A DNA stretch of 19,815 nt from Spirogloea muscicola (GCA_009602725.1 WELB01000076.1:589992-609806); one strand, 5' to 3'. Counted from the first letter of the stretch, positions 10,401 through 19,708 are shown. The notes: generated by a model not told the origin, from the letters alone. Translations and numbers: made by a program.

Positions 10401-10947
10401 GTTCCGTATGTCACCATGAACAAAGTCAGCGGATTCTTGCAGCGCATGGATCTGGCCCGCAAATACGCCTTCGCTAAGCTCTGCATTCTTGGCGACAAGG
10501 CGCCATATGAGATCAGGGGCTTCTGGCTGTTCCGCGGTGTTGAAATTCCACCCTTTGTGATGGATGAGTGCTATGACTGCGAGTTGTACGAGTGGACGAA
10601 GGTGAGGCCTCCTTCTTAAGATTTATTTGTGGGACAACATTATGAGGATGAAATAGCAAGTGAATACTGTCTTCACAGCTTGTGTAATTTCGTGTTTGTG
10701 GACCTGTCTCACATTTGTCCCATTTATACACCAACATGCACTTGAGCTACCAAGGCTGAGCATCCTCGCCATGGAGTATTTCTGAGGCCCTGCTTGATCA
10801 ATAGTGAGATGTCTCTGCTTCTGGTCTATTTTGGAGGAACAGGTGGACATCTCAATTGAGGAGCAGAAGGAGCTGATCAACCAGTACATGGAAGAGCCTG
10901 ATGTGATTCATGGCCTCCCTCTTCTTGAGGCCAAATGCTTTAAGTAG
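7481..10947 (+). CDS. EEF1G: Translation elongation factor 1B gamma (9 exons)
   Basis: The spliced protein of 447 aa is the gamma subunit of eEF1B, the nucleotide-exchange complex that recharges eEF1A with GTP; gamma is the structural scaffold. Coding exons are 7481-7489, 8017-8160, 8401-8461, 8750-8799, 8981-9082, 9278-9673, 9886-10087, 10327-10601 and 10843-10947; all phases agree. The first exon encodes only Met-Ala-Leu and is followed by a 527-bp intron. Residues about 1-80 are the GST N-terminal fold (LHTFPSNKNAYK, IFESNAIARYV), and about 85-210 the GST C-terminal fold (YLVGSSVTLADIIVVCNLV). A Pro/Ala/Glu-rich linker follows. The conserved EF1G C-terminal domain spans about 288-447 (NPLDTLPPSP, FWEMYDPEGYSLWFCDYKY, GFWLFRGVEIP) and ends at LEAKCFK and TAG. 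Length is normal for the family and nothing is missing. It faces the thioredoxin-UBX gene tail to tail. Confidence 0.97.
8502..8539. repeat. 19-bp tandem duplication in an intron
   Basis: Two adjacent copies of CAAGCTACTTCCGATCTAA (8502-8520 and 8521-8539) differ at one base. They lie in the intron between EF1B-gamma coding exons 3 and 4, so they do not alter the protein. Confidence 0.85.
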
Positions 10948-11415
10948 ACCATGACAGAAGCATTCACCAGCAGAGTTTTGATCATGGCAAGCACATTACT
11001 GTGTCCAATCCACCTCTACAATAGAAAAATATAAGCTTGTCGAGAAGAGAGGTGCAATCTCAAACGAGCTGGAAGTGGAATGGAACTTTCAGATAATTTT
11101 GTGTAGACGACAAGGTCAACAAGAGCAGGTCATGCTGCCATCCCACCTCATCCTCCACTGGGGACGCTTGTGACGGTGACAGTAGAGATAAGGAAAAAAG
11201 GGTCTAATGACGTTCTAGTGCTGGGAAAGATCTGCAGATCTCAGTTCTGCCACTGAAGTCGGCAAATGGTGTATCCATGCTCATGATATCGAGGTTTATT
11301 CCTGTGGTGATCTGTCGTATGTACCTCCACAGCAATTTCTGAAGGTGCTAGGCATTTGCCGTGGACACTGACTGCAGTACGTACACGCAAGCTGGACTGC
11401 ATATAGGCAGCTGTA
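10948..11415. other. Convergent 3' intergenic space
   Basis: These 468 bases separate the stop codons of two genes that point at each other, so both 3' untranslated regions and poly(A) sites must fit here or overlap. I see neither TGTAA, the usual chlorophyte poly(A) signal, nor AATAAA in the expected places. A perfect 14-bp palindrome AGATCTGCAGATCT lies at 11228-11241. No gene is visible. Confidence 0.5.
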
Positions 11416-12813
11416 TTACCATAATTTCACTGTCACTGCGGCACTTGCCAGCCCACAGGCTTCAACTGTTTGCGATGTATCACTGAGCACTTTGTGGGGA
11501 TACGGTATCTCAAGCTGAAATCTTGAGGCAAGGTCGGGGCGCGATGACTTGATGAAGCTGTGGATCCCCACTATGGTATCTGTCAGGTTAAATTTGCCAA
11601 GCAGCCGGGAGCCGTCCGGAAGCCGGATTTGGATTGATGTTGTTGATGCCGACCCGTCGGGCCCACGATAGACTGCCGTCGCTTCTGCTGGCAACTGGGT
11701 CAGAGCTTGTGTGGTCCCTGTCAGACATCAACGCCACTTTTAGTGTGGTCAGTCATCAGCAAAGTGCACGAGTGAAAATGCTTGCCTCTTCAACAAAGCA
11801 GTCCACAGCTGGCGCATGCAGTCCTGACGCAACAGCCACCGCAGGATATAGAAAAAGTTACTCAATGAAGCCGGTCATCGGCTGGACTCTCAGAGCAAAA
11901 CCCTTCTCGGTCATGCAATCTTTGAGATGACTATCAGTTCCAAGAGTTGCCTGGACATGCCCTAGACCATACACATACAAGGTAAATCCCACCTGATGAG
12001 CACAAGCTCACCGGATGTTCGAGTGCCGTCTTGATCCGGCGCGGCGCCCCGAAGGCTGTAGCTCTGGCCCGAGAAAGCGGCACTGGTGGCGGCGTAGTGC
12101 TTCTTGATAGCCACTTCCAGCCCGGCACGATCGGCGCCGACCACCTCGTCCAGCTTCTTCGCGTCCCGGTACACCTGGAACGTGGGCATGGCGCGCACGC
12201 GGCACTGCTGCGCGACGTCCTGTGCCACCATGCACACACCAAGGCAGCGCACGTTAACCCCCTGTTAATCAACGGCTTCAGTGACAGACTAAGTCTGGGG
12301 CATCTCACAACTAGCTCCACTGGGCCTCAGCCGTCAGACCAAGCTGGCTGAGTGCTGTGGGCACCGCCCACTTGTCCTTCATAAGAGCAGGTCCTTGTAT
12401 GGCGTCAGTGTGGCAAAGTGCCATGCTCAGGGGGGGAGGGCGGGGCGCTCTCTCACCGGGCAGGCGTCGACGTCGACCTTGAGGAAGAGCGCGCCGTCGC
12501 CGTAGCGGGCGCTGAGCTCCGCGAAGACGGGCGCCATGGTCCGGCACGGCCCGCACCACGCCGCCGTGAAGTCCACCACCACCTGCGCCCGCCGCCGCGC
12601 TCAGCTCTGCGCACTCCCCACGACTCCACGGACGCCATGGCGGTCGCGGCGGGCCAGTAAACCCTCAAACCTAAGCGGCGACAGCGGGGCGGCGGGGCGG
12701 CAAGTGAGGCTGCGCACGAGCTTGCGGTCGTGGCGCGCCTGCGCATGCTGCGCGTCCCAGTGGGCCGCGCCCGTCACGTCCACCACGCCACCGCCGCCGC
12801 CGCCGCCGCCCAT
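11416..12813 (-). CDS. Thioredoxin-UBX domain fusion protein (4 exons)
   Basis: The protein is 233 aa, from coding exons 12813-12718, 12582-12457, 12219-12012 and 11687-11416, with phases in agreement. Residues 2-9 are a polyglycine run encoded by GGC triplets. Residues about 10-125 are a full classical thioredoxin fold: the active site WCGPC (residues 41-45) lies in [19 protein letters not shown], followed by KVDVDAC and the cis-proline segment [10 protein letters not shown]. After a short linker, residues about 160-233 form a UBX domain ([20 protein letters not shown] to the C-terminus). UBX domains are ubiquitin-like and normally bind the p97/CDC48 ATPase. The usual FPR loop signature here reads YPHKVLSD. 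No signal peptide, transit peptide or membrane segment is obvious, so a cytosolic or nuclear place is likely. The redox cysteines suggest disulfide-reductase activity delivered to CDC48-linked clients, which is inference. The exact acceptor of the last exon (TTGCCAG before 11687) was chosen for phase. Confidence 0.85.
12788..12811 (-). repeat. GGC triplet run encoding polyglycine
   Basis: The run lies directly after the start codon of the thioredoxin-UBX gene and codes for eight glycines. Just upstream (12814-12900) the sequence remains GC-rich with more triplet character and includes the single ambiguous base n at 12833. Confidence 0.85.
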
Positions 12814-13104
12814 TGCGCCGCTGCCGCCGCCCNCGCGCTGGCCTGCGGCGCTGGCTTGCGGCGGCTGTGGCGGCGGCGGGCGGAGGCGCTGCTTAGCCAG
12901 CGAAGCCCATCTTGGCCCAACCCTGGACTCGGCCCACAGAGGGAAAGCGGCTGTTGATCATCAAGAAGAAAAATGAGAGTGTATTAAGAGATGGAGGGCC
13001 TATGTGGCTAAGTACGAAGGCAAGCACGTTTGCAAATGTACGTCACCTGCTGCTAAGCTGACCCGCTCAGTAACTACGAGTCAGCTCATAGAGGTCGCTA
13101 ACTG

Positions 13105-13374
13105 ATTCCCGAATACCGGACGGCCATCGACAAGCTCTTAAGCGACCAGCTAAGGCTCGACCAGCTTTCTAATGCAACGTATGAGCCTGAGCTTGCTGCA
13201 GACAAGCTGACACTCGACATCGCAAGAATGACAAGTAGGCTGCCGGCATGCCCATCTGAGCTGGGAGCATATCCTTGCGTCGAGCAGATCCCAAACTTGC
13301 AAAAAAATTTTAGTAAGGTATGGAAGCGAGGACCCATGCAGCTGAAACTGTCAATTGCCGTCGGTGGGAGGTGA
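13105..13374 (+). other. 89-codon open frame without a start codon, unrecognised
   Basis: The plus frame beginning ATTCCCGAA is open for 89 codons and ends in TGA. It starts right after an in-frame TAA and has no ATG until more than 40 codons in. The predicted peptide has charged, leucine-spaced helices (for example AIDKLLSDQLRLDQLS), which looks more like protein than chance. AAG/GTATGG at about 13316 could serve as a donor, but no acceptor is available at the left end. It could be a gene fragment, part of a mobile element, or chance. Confidence 0.2.
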
Positions 13375-13389
13375 TCGCTGCGGGGTTAG

Positions 13390-13665
13390 TCACAGTAGTG
13401 TCGGAGCTTTCTCTGCTCAGCACCTCCCAGCAAATGTGCGTGGCCAGCATGTGCGTTGCAGCGGGATTCTTGTATGCCTCCGTCACCACCACATCGAACA
13501 GGGCTCGTGGGCGTCAGCCAGGTTGTACACCCACAATGTCCAGGGTGCAAACGGTGATGGCGTCCCTTTTATCCCGTGGTGATGGCCATTATATTGCTCA
13601 CTTCCACAATGGCGCGGTAGCTGGCGCCGCGCATCAAGAAGGGGCTGTGAAAGTTGCGATTGAAA
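13390..13665 (-). pseudogene. Possible frame-broken coding remnant, family unknown
   Basis: On the minus strand, protein-like segments occur in order but in different frames: GASYRAIVEVSNIMAITT, then DAITVCTLDIVGV, then VYNLADAHEP, then LFDVVVTEAYKNPAATHMLA. The gaps between them are too short to be introns of the size seen in the window, and stop codons separate them. That pattern fits a decayed gene or sequencing indels in a real exon. I do not recognise the family. The right edge runs into the dispersed-repeat zone. Confidence 0.22.
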
Positions 13666-13710
13666 ACGGTGGGTATCCAGCCAATGCCTTAACAGTAAAA
13701 ACGATAGTTT

Positions 13711-13790
13711 CCTCTTCCCTTAGTTCAGTCCTTTTTCTGGGCTGGCCAATCACAGCTATCGCCCTCTACTGGAAGTGTCGTCCTTTGTCC
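13711..13790 (+). repeat. Dispersed palindromic repeat, copy 4
   Basis: TTCAGTCCTTTTTCTGGGCTGG matches the left arm of copy 2 (TTCACTC then T-run then GGGCTGG). The following TATCGCCCTCTACTGGAAG matches the right half of copy 3. It therefore bridges the two subtypes. Confidence 0.65.
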
Positions 13791-14184
13791 CGTGAGTACT
13801 GACGTCACACTGTTACCTTAGCAACCTTAGCATAGGGCTTTGTATCATGTAGCCCCACTTTTGCACTGATTTCTGCCTGAATAATGTATTGGCTTCAAAT
13901 GAGCACCTATTATTTCATGCGCACTGCGTGCCTTCTCTGTCTTCCCTCGTAAGACAGAGAGATGCCTTTCTAGAGGTGCGTGCAATGCTCAACGACTGCA
14001 ATAGGCATGCATGTTAGGCGTCCAGGCTGTTGTTGAAGCTCGACATATGTCTTCAATGTGCCATCCATCCAGTACTATATGATTGTTCCACATGACGGCG
14101 CATCCGTCAGACGGGAAGCCAGTTGCCTACGCTGCCAGTACACCAGCGCTGGCCCTCTCCATGTCCTGTTGGCAAGGCATTCAG

Positions 14185-14260
14185 GAAAGTCAGCCTTGCT
14201 ATTTCTAGGTTGGCCTTTACAGTCATTGTCTTTTCAGTTGGGCTCACTGTTCTCAGACCT
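14185..14260 (+). repeat. Dispersed palindromic repeat, copy 5 (diverged)
   Basis: The core reads GGTTGGCCTTTACAGTCATTG, preceded by a T-rich TTGCTATTTCTA block as in copy 4. Identity to the other copies is lower, so the limits are approximate. Confidence 0.45.
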
Positions 14261-14334
14261 CGTCTATTCACCTGAGGCTCAGTCTCAGCACCGCCCCTTA
14301 CGAAGCGCCTTTCTTTGTAAGCCCCTGCTCCAGC

Positions 14335-14400
14335 AATCTGGCTTCCTTGGCTGGCTTTCTTCAGCCACTGCCTCTCTAAGAAGAGGCAGTGTCTGCTTGG
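14335..14400 (+). repeat. Dispersed palindromic repeat, copy 6, with strong hairpin
   Basis: The core GGCTGGCTTTCTTCAGCCACTG resembles copy 2. It runs into a perfect 10-bp inverted repeat: CACTGCCTCT at 14366-14375 pairs with AGAGGCAGTG at 14382-14391 around a 6-base loop. Confidence 0.55.
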
Positions 14401-15012
14401 AAGAGCTCCCCTTCCTACCTTACGGTGGACTTCGCTTTGATAGCCAATTGCGGCACCTCTTATATGGGTGCAGATCCGGCCAGCCCACCAAGTGATGCCA
14501 AGTCCAACAATTGTGTCATTGTAGGAGCTGAAGGGGCTCCTCAAAGAGGGCAATGGCTGTGGATGGCAAGCTCAATCAGGCGTGGTATAAGAAGGAAACC
14601 TGCGCACCGCTGTGCAACTGAGCCACACAGAGCTCATGAGACAACTGTCAGCCTCCAAGCCCGCGCTGGTGAAGAGCTCAAGGCTGGCGATGAGTAAGGA
14701 AGACCGAGGGCCTTGCTCATAGTCCACATCAGCCACTTGCTAGGCCGCAGGTGGCTCGACATGCCGGATAGAAGGCCTACCAGACAGTATATCCACAGAA
14801 TGAACAAAGAATAATTAGGGTTTCTCATGTGCTATGCACATGTGGAATCACTCACCCACCTGTAGTTAGAGCGCAACATAGCAATCACGATGTTGTCTCG
14901 ACGAACACACCCCTGGCACTCTTCCCACTCTGCAGGAGCATCCACAGTTGCTGGCTTGAGCAGTCCCGCTTGCCTGACGGGCGAGAGGCCTGGCCCAACA
15001 ACCTCATCAGAA

Positions 15013-18000
15013 CTACAGGTTTCTCTCTGCAGGCTCCAGCCACGGAAAGCCAAGAAACTCAAACACCTCGCGCTCCGTCAACAGCTCCACGCCCCGTGGT
15101 GCTGCCGCCACCTGCATAATCATGGAAAGCAGGCCATAAGCAAAGCTTGAAGGCAAAGGGTGGCTCAACACAGTAACTGTGGACGCCAACCTGCAACTAG
15201 CAGCCGGTGAGCAGCCACCTGCTGCAAATCAGGCTTTTGCCTTGCTGACAGAACTTGTAACACGAGAACCAGTGGGAGGCTGAGCAGCCAGACTGCCGCC
15301 TTGAGACTGGCAAGCTCACAGTATGATGGTGGTTATCACGGGCCGCAGGAAAAAGGCCATGGTCGTCCAGCTTGTAACCCTTGGACTCTGCCAAGATCCT
15401 CAACCTACATCAGCCATGTCAACACCACACAAGTAAAATCAACCTGATTTCGGCTTTTGCCTGGAGTGACTACAACATCTAAGGTAGCCTGCAGGGCTGG
15501 ATGGCAGCTCCACATGCGCGCTCAAGAGTTGACAGTGGACATACATCAGTCACAGGTGGGCAGCATGCACTACATGCACCAGTCAAACAACTTGACGCAC
15601 CTCCGGTTGAGGACATCATTGCCAGTCCAGGCAATGAGGCCAAAAGCGTACTGCTCAGTTGGATACACCTGCATCCAGGATCTGGAGATCAGGATGGACA
15701 TTGTGGGCCTTGCAGTTGGTTCTTTGGCCAAAAGTGTTACGGCTTCAGGCTGTTGCAATGAGCAATGACGAACAGGGTCTACTCCTTGTTTGCACCCTAG
15801 GGCAGATATGAAAAATATGCATAGAGGCCAATAACTACCCTTCCAAACTGCATCCGACCTTGAAATCAATGCGATGTCTTTGCTCCCGACCAGGGTACTT
15901 GCACAGGCCAAAGTAGGTGTCCACGCCACTGCTATGCTCCTGGATGCGATGCGATGTCCTTCATAGGATTGTCAATCATGACATGTTGCTGCAACAATGT
16001 GAAGTGAACTTGCAAGCAGCTACAAAGATCCTATTGCCAAGCACCTACAGTTTTGCTTAAGAAACGTTTCAGTTATGCTTGTTGCAGTCAAATTCAAGCT
16101 GTAACAATTCAAAAACTCCAAACGAGGCTTACGTCGAGGCTGTTGACTGGGCCCACCATCAGGTCTTCAGTCACAAAGTTCCTGTCCTTGAGCACTTTGA
16201 CCAGCGTTGGCAAGAATCCCCTATGACTGCAGACCACGGCCAGAGGGTGAACGAGTGTTCTTAGACAATTTGCTTGCTCAAGAATATGAGCGCAAAGAAC
16301 TGGCAGACTGGACGAGGCTAGAGAGACATAGGAGGCGAGTACTGACGAGCTCATCAACGTACGGGCACTGCAGAAGGCATAGGAGGCTGAAGTCTGAAGA
16401 GCTCAACACTGTAGAAGGCAGTGAACCTTGTCTAGTCAAATGAACAATGGATACTGAACCTACAGCTGACAGCTGACTTCGGATGCTAATTCCTGTATGT
16501 GGTGATGTCAAGCCTGAGAGCCTCACTTCTGATAATTCTATGATACTGAACACATAATGAATGAGACTTAGTTACTCGAGCTACATCTAGATCATGTACC
16601 TGTGGCCATCAGGATGGGTGACAACCATGTCCATGTCCCCGACAGTGGCCTTCCCTCTCCTGTAGGAACCTCCGCAGAGGACGGATATCTGCACAAACTC
16701 AGATTGACTTTGAAATGCAGCATGAAATCATTTCCTTAATTAGGGTTGCGTATTTCCACTTGCACAAGCCGTGCAGTTGAGTCAAATTCTTGGGCATGCA
16801 TGACTGCCACCTCGAATAATCACACGGAAGGAGTTGGGGGTGTTGCGGAAGTGAGTACCCCAGACTGAATTTCCTCTGCAACATCCTGGACGAGCTTCTC
16901 CATCACCTCCACCTGCAGTTTGAGCAGAGTCGCACTAAGAGGGACAATGTGAATCACATGAGACGTCTCTACACATACTTGTAGAGGAGCTAGCTTGTAA
17001 ACATCAGTCCTCGGGGGAAAGTCAAGGACTGGCGCCGGTGGCTTGCCTCTGCACGAGGGATGCGCTTGCTTATGTCAGCGTGAAATTGGAGGCCGACACG
17101 CTGTGCAGGCGTTAGTGACGGCTCGTGCGCCAGCTCCTCCAGTGTCCGGTAGCCCATGTCGTAGAGCCTGCGCGCTGTCACGGGGCCGATGCCCCAGATT
17201 GACCCAAATCTGTGCACCACCACCACCTGCGGCCCAGATCATGCGGCCCTGTGACTGCTCTGCACAAGAGCCAGGCCTGCTTCGTGCTGGCACCTCGTAC
17301 TACCCCTGCCTCACCTTCTCATCAGTCTTGTAGTTCTCAAGCTTCTGCAGCTTTCCCGTTGCCAAGATCTCCCTTACCTGCAGTGCAAAATCAACGTCCC
17401 TGTATTCAAGTCACAAGCCCGGGAAAGGCATTGTATGCACAAAGCTTGTTGCCAGGATCTGATTATGCAGCAGCAGTACCAGGCATTACAATTCCTGCAG
17501 AGCATTCTGAATAGCTCCTTCAAACGCGACAAGCGTCTCTTAAAGTCTCCATTTTAGTATCTTTGAGATGCAGATTACTCTACTATACCTGCAAGCCCCG
17601 CAATGGGGGGTTGGATAGATCTTACGTGGTCTTGTAGGGATTTGCCAATGGCAGGCAGACCCTTGACTTGGTCAGCGGATGTGATCTTGAATGGCAATTT
17701 CTCGAGCACTGAAAGGGCCTTGTAGTAGCTGAAGTAGCGCCGATCGTCCCCAAGCGCTGCGCATCACCCCATCACCTGCCTTTGGCTCAGGACAGGCTGA
17801 CAAGTATATACAATGACCACGAAGGAAGAGGCTTCATACAGAGTGGAAGAGGCAAGCAGGCAATAAGAGGGAGGGCAAAGTAGATGAAGGCACGTACATA
17901 CCATCGCTGTAGATGCTCTGGAGCTCCTTGAAGGGCCCCGTTATGTGGGCATTCAGGTTCGGGGGTAAGTATACCAGCGCAGACTGCAAACAGCAAAAAG

Positions 18001-19134
18001 GCTACGTGAGGTGCAGGTAGCCCCAATATATGGTGATGTGCTCAACTATTTGAGCGAGAGGAGCAGGAAGATCTGATGAAAGGGAGCTCACAGAGTCACT
18101 GTGGGAGACTGTGGCGCCTGTATGCCTGTGACCGGAGCTGCGGCTGCCGCTGCTGACGCCGCTGCCGGTGTCGCTGCCGGCCTCGTCGTCCTCCTCTCCT
18201 TCACCACGGGCAGTGGACAGGACCCCGCCACCCTCCCCAGTCTCCTCACGCCCTCCATCTTCTGCATCCTCCGCAGCAGCAGCACGCAGCCTGGCCTTCT
18301 CCTTGGACCTGCCGCGGCCGTAGACGGCGCCATAATGGGCGCCGTCATGGATTGCACGCAGCCAGTGCTCCTGGTCCTTGTCGCCAGCGCCCTCCCTCCG
18401 CTGCCGCTTGCTGAGCGCGGACGGTGGCGATGCGATACTGGTGCTGGTCATGGACGCCGACAGCGCCTGCGTGTCCTGCGAGAAGACGAAGCTCGAGTCG
18501 GAGCTCTGCTCGCCAGCACCCTCGGGAGCCCCAGCCAGGCGGTACTGCTCCGCAGAGAGCCGCTCCCCACGTGTCAGGCTGTCCTCCAACCATGAGTATG
18601 CTGCCGCCACCTGGCACACTCGATGAGAGGCCACTTTCTTAGCATCACCAATCAGCCATTCTACAGCACACATTTGCCAATTGAGACGCCACAGTACAGT
18701 CATTCATGGCTTTGCTGAAGGCTGCGAATGAGCAGCTCACTGCGGCAAGCTTGTCTTTGGCGGGTCTCGATGGACAATGTAAGTACAGCACGAATGCAAG
18801 CAAGCAGGGCAGCAGTGGACCCACCGCCTTGAGCTTGCGGGCGCGCTCAGGGCCGAGCCGCGACTCGACGTGCTTCCAGGAGGCGGCGAGCACGTGCGTC
18901 ACGCGCCGCACCATGTGGTGCTCGGCCACGCCGCCGAGCTGCTCCAGCCGCCGCTTCCACACCTGCGGGCATCTCGGGACCGCCTGCCACGACATCAGCG
19001 ACGGTCATCGAGAGCACATCGGGGCCTTGGAGCAAAGCTTCGCGAAGCCGCGGAGCCTGACCTGCAGCCGGACAGGCGGCACTCCCTCCTCCACAAACAG
19101 TGCGTGCACGCCGGCAAAGATGGCCTTGCCGGCA

Positions 19135-19170
<36 letters not shown>

Positions 19171-19310
19171 TCGATGGCTGCAGGCTTTCCCGTCATTCCA
19201 GAGCCTTTTGCGGCCTTTCCAAGCACAGCGGGGGCAGCGCGGGCGCTGTCCTGAGCGCGCCCGCGCTTGGCGAAGGCGCGCTGCCGCCCCGCCTCCGCGC
19301 GGCTCTTCAT
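15013..19310 (-). CDS. POLL: DNA polymerase lambda, family X (14 exons)
   Basis: This gap-filling repair polymerase acts in base excision repair and end joining, in the nucleus. Exons: 19310-19062, 18962-18825, 18610-18092, 17983-17902, 17756-17626, 17377-17315, 17226-17047, 16912-16859, 16688-16600, 16226-16133, 15939-15859, 15668-15601, 15404-15320 and 15111-15013; phases agree and give about 643 aa. An Ala-rich N-terminus leads into a BRCT domain ([39 protein letters not shown]). A long Ser/acidic linker with the basic cluster KRQRR follows, then the Pol X core from about residue 303. Visible there are helix-hairpin-helix LPAIGK and [30 protein letters not shown], catalytic aspartates in [12 protein letters not shown] and RHRIDFK, plant-type [14 protein letters not shown], and a C-terminal [14 protein letters not shown]. 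The intron after 17047 has a GC donor (GAG/GCAAGC). The start at 19310 is the nearest in-frame ATG with a plausible basic N-terminus, but the frame stays open upstream, so the true start or a first exon may lie further right. Length exceeds human (575 aa) and Arabidopsis (about 530). Confidence 0.93.
16328..16425. repeat. Imperfect tandem duplication in a polymerase intron
   Basis: Two adjacent units of about 45-51 bases both begin CATAGGAGGC, contain GAGCTCA, and end in a GCAGAAGG/GTAGAAGG form. They lie in the intron between the exons ending at 16600 and starting at 16226. Confidence 0.45.
19135..19171 (-). repeat. GCC triplet run encoding polyalanine in polymerase lambda
   Basis: A near-pure run of the triplet codes for about 13-14 alanines on the minus strand, shortly before the BRCT domain. 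It is in frame, so length change would alter only the tract. Such tracts are typical of GC-rich algal genes. Confidence 0.85.
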
Positions 19311-19664
19311 GGCGGGCTGAAGAAGGCCGCCGAGATCAATGGCAGCTGCCAGCGGCGCCGCGCCTGCGGCTCCAGAGGGGGGGTGTGCCGATGGCAACCC
19401 TCCATGGCCGGTGCGCCGGCCCGGCGCTCGAGCGCCTGCCAGGCGACGCAGCGGATGGCTCGCGGGCGGCGGCAGCGGCGGCCCCGCTTGCAGCCGCGCG
19501 CCGGCATGGCAGCCTCCGCCCTTGCCACAGGCTTCTCGCCGCAGAGAGCGCCATCGGCCGCACCGCCGAGGCCTCACCGGACCTCCTTCCCGCCGGCCTG
19601 CCCGCCATGTTGGCCACCACGGAGACCGTGGCGGCCGCGACCGGCGAAGGATGGCTGTGCAGCC

Positions 19665-19666
<2 letters not shown>
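19311..19666. other. GC-rich region upstream of polymerase lambda
   Basis: The minus frame that holds the polymerase N-terminus stays open to 19577, but its product is low-complexity and not recognisable. A possible short first exon starts at an ATG near 19608 and would end at a GTGAGG donor near 19578; its phase does not fit the obvious acceptor near 19317, so I do not include it. The promoter of the polymerase gene probably lies here. Confidence 0.4.

Positions 19667-19708
<42 letters not shown>

Larger units (their letters stand above)
12814..15012. other. Repeat-bearing gap between two minus-strand genes
   Basis: The right-hand gene (polymerase lambda) ends at 15013, and the thioredoxin-UBX gene starts at 12813, both on minus. 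The first 150 bases are GC-rich and probably hold the promoter and 5' untranslated region of the thioredoxin-UBX gene. Bases 13105-13374 hold an 89-codon plus-strand open frame. Bases about 13390-13665 look like a broken minus-strand coding remnant. Bases 13711-14400 carry three dispersed palindromic repeat copies. Bases 14400-15012 hold nothing I recognise beyond the expected polymerase 3' untranslated region. Confidence 0.55.

Noticed and set aside
14058-14553. Overlapping 145- to 148-codon open frames on both strands
   Set aside because: They lie in the dispersed-repeat zone, overlap each other antisense, and the repeated FLGWP-like peptide is only the repeat core read in one frame.
18101-18595. 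A 164-codon plus-strand open frame
   Set aside because: It is the antisense shadow of the long linker exon of polymerase lambda, whose minus-strand reading is supported by family similarity on both sides.
19578-19608. A short first exon for polymerase lambda (ATG near 19608, GTGAGG donor)
   Set aside because: The donor leaves phase 1, and the nearest good acceptor would then put the BRCT frame out of register.
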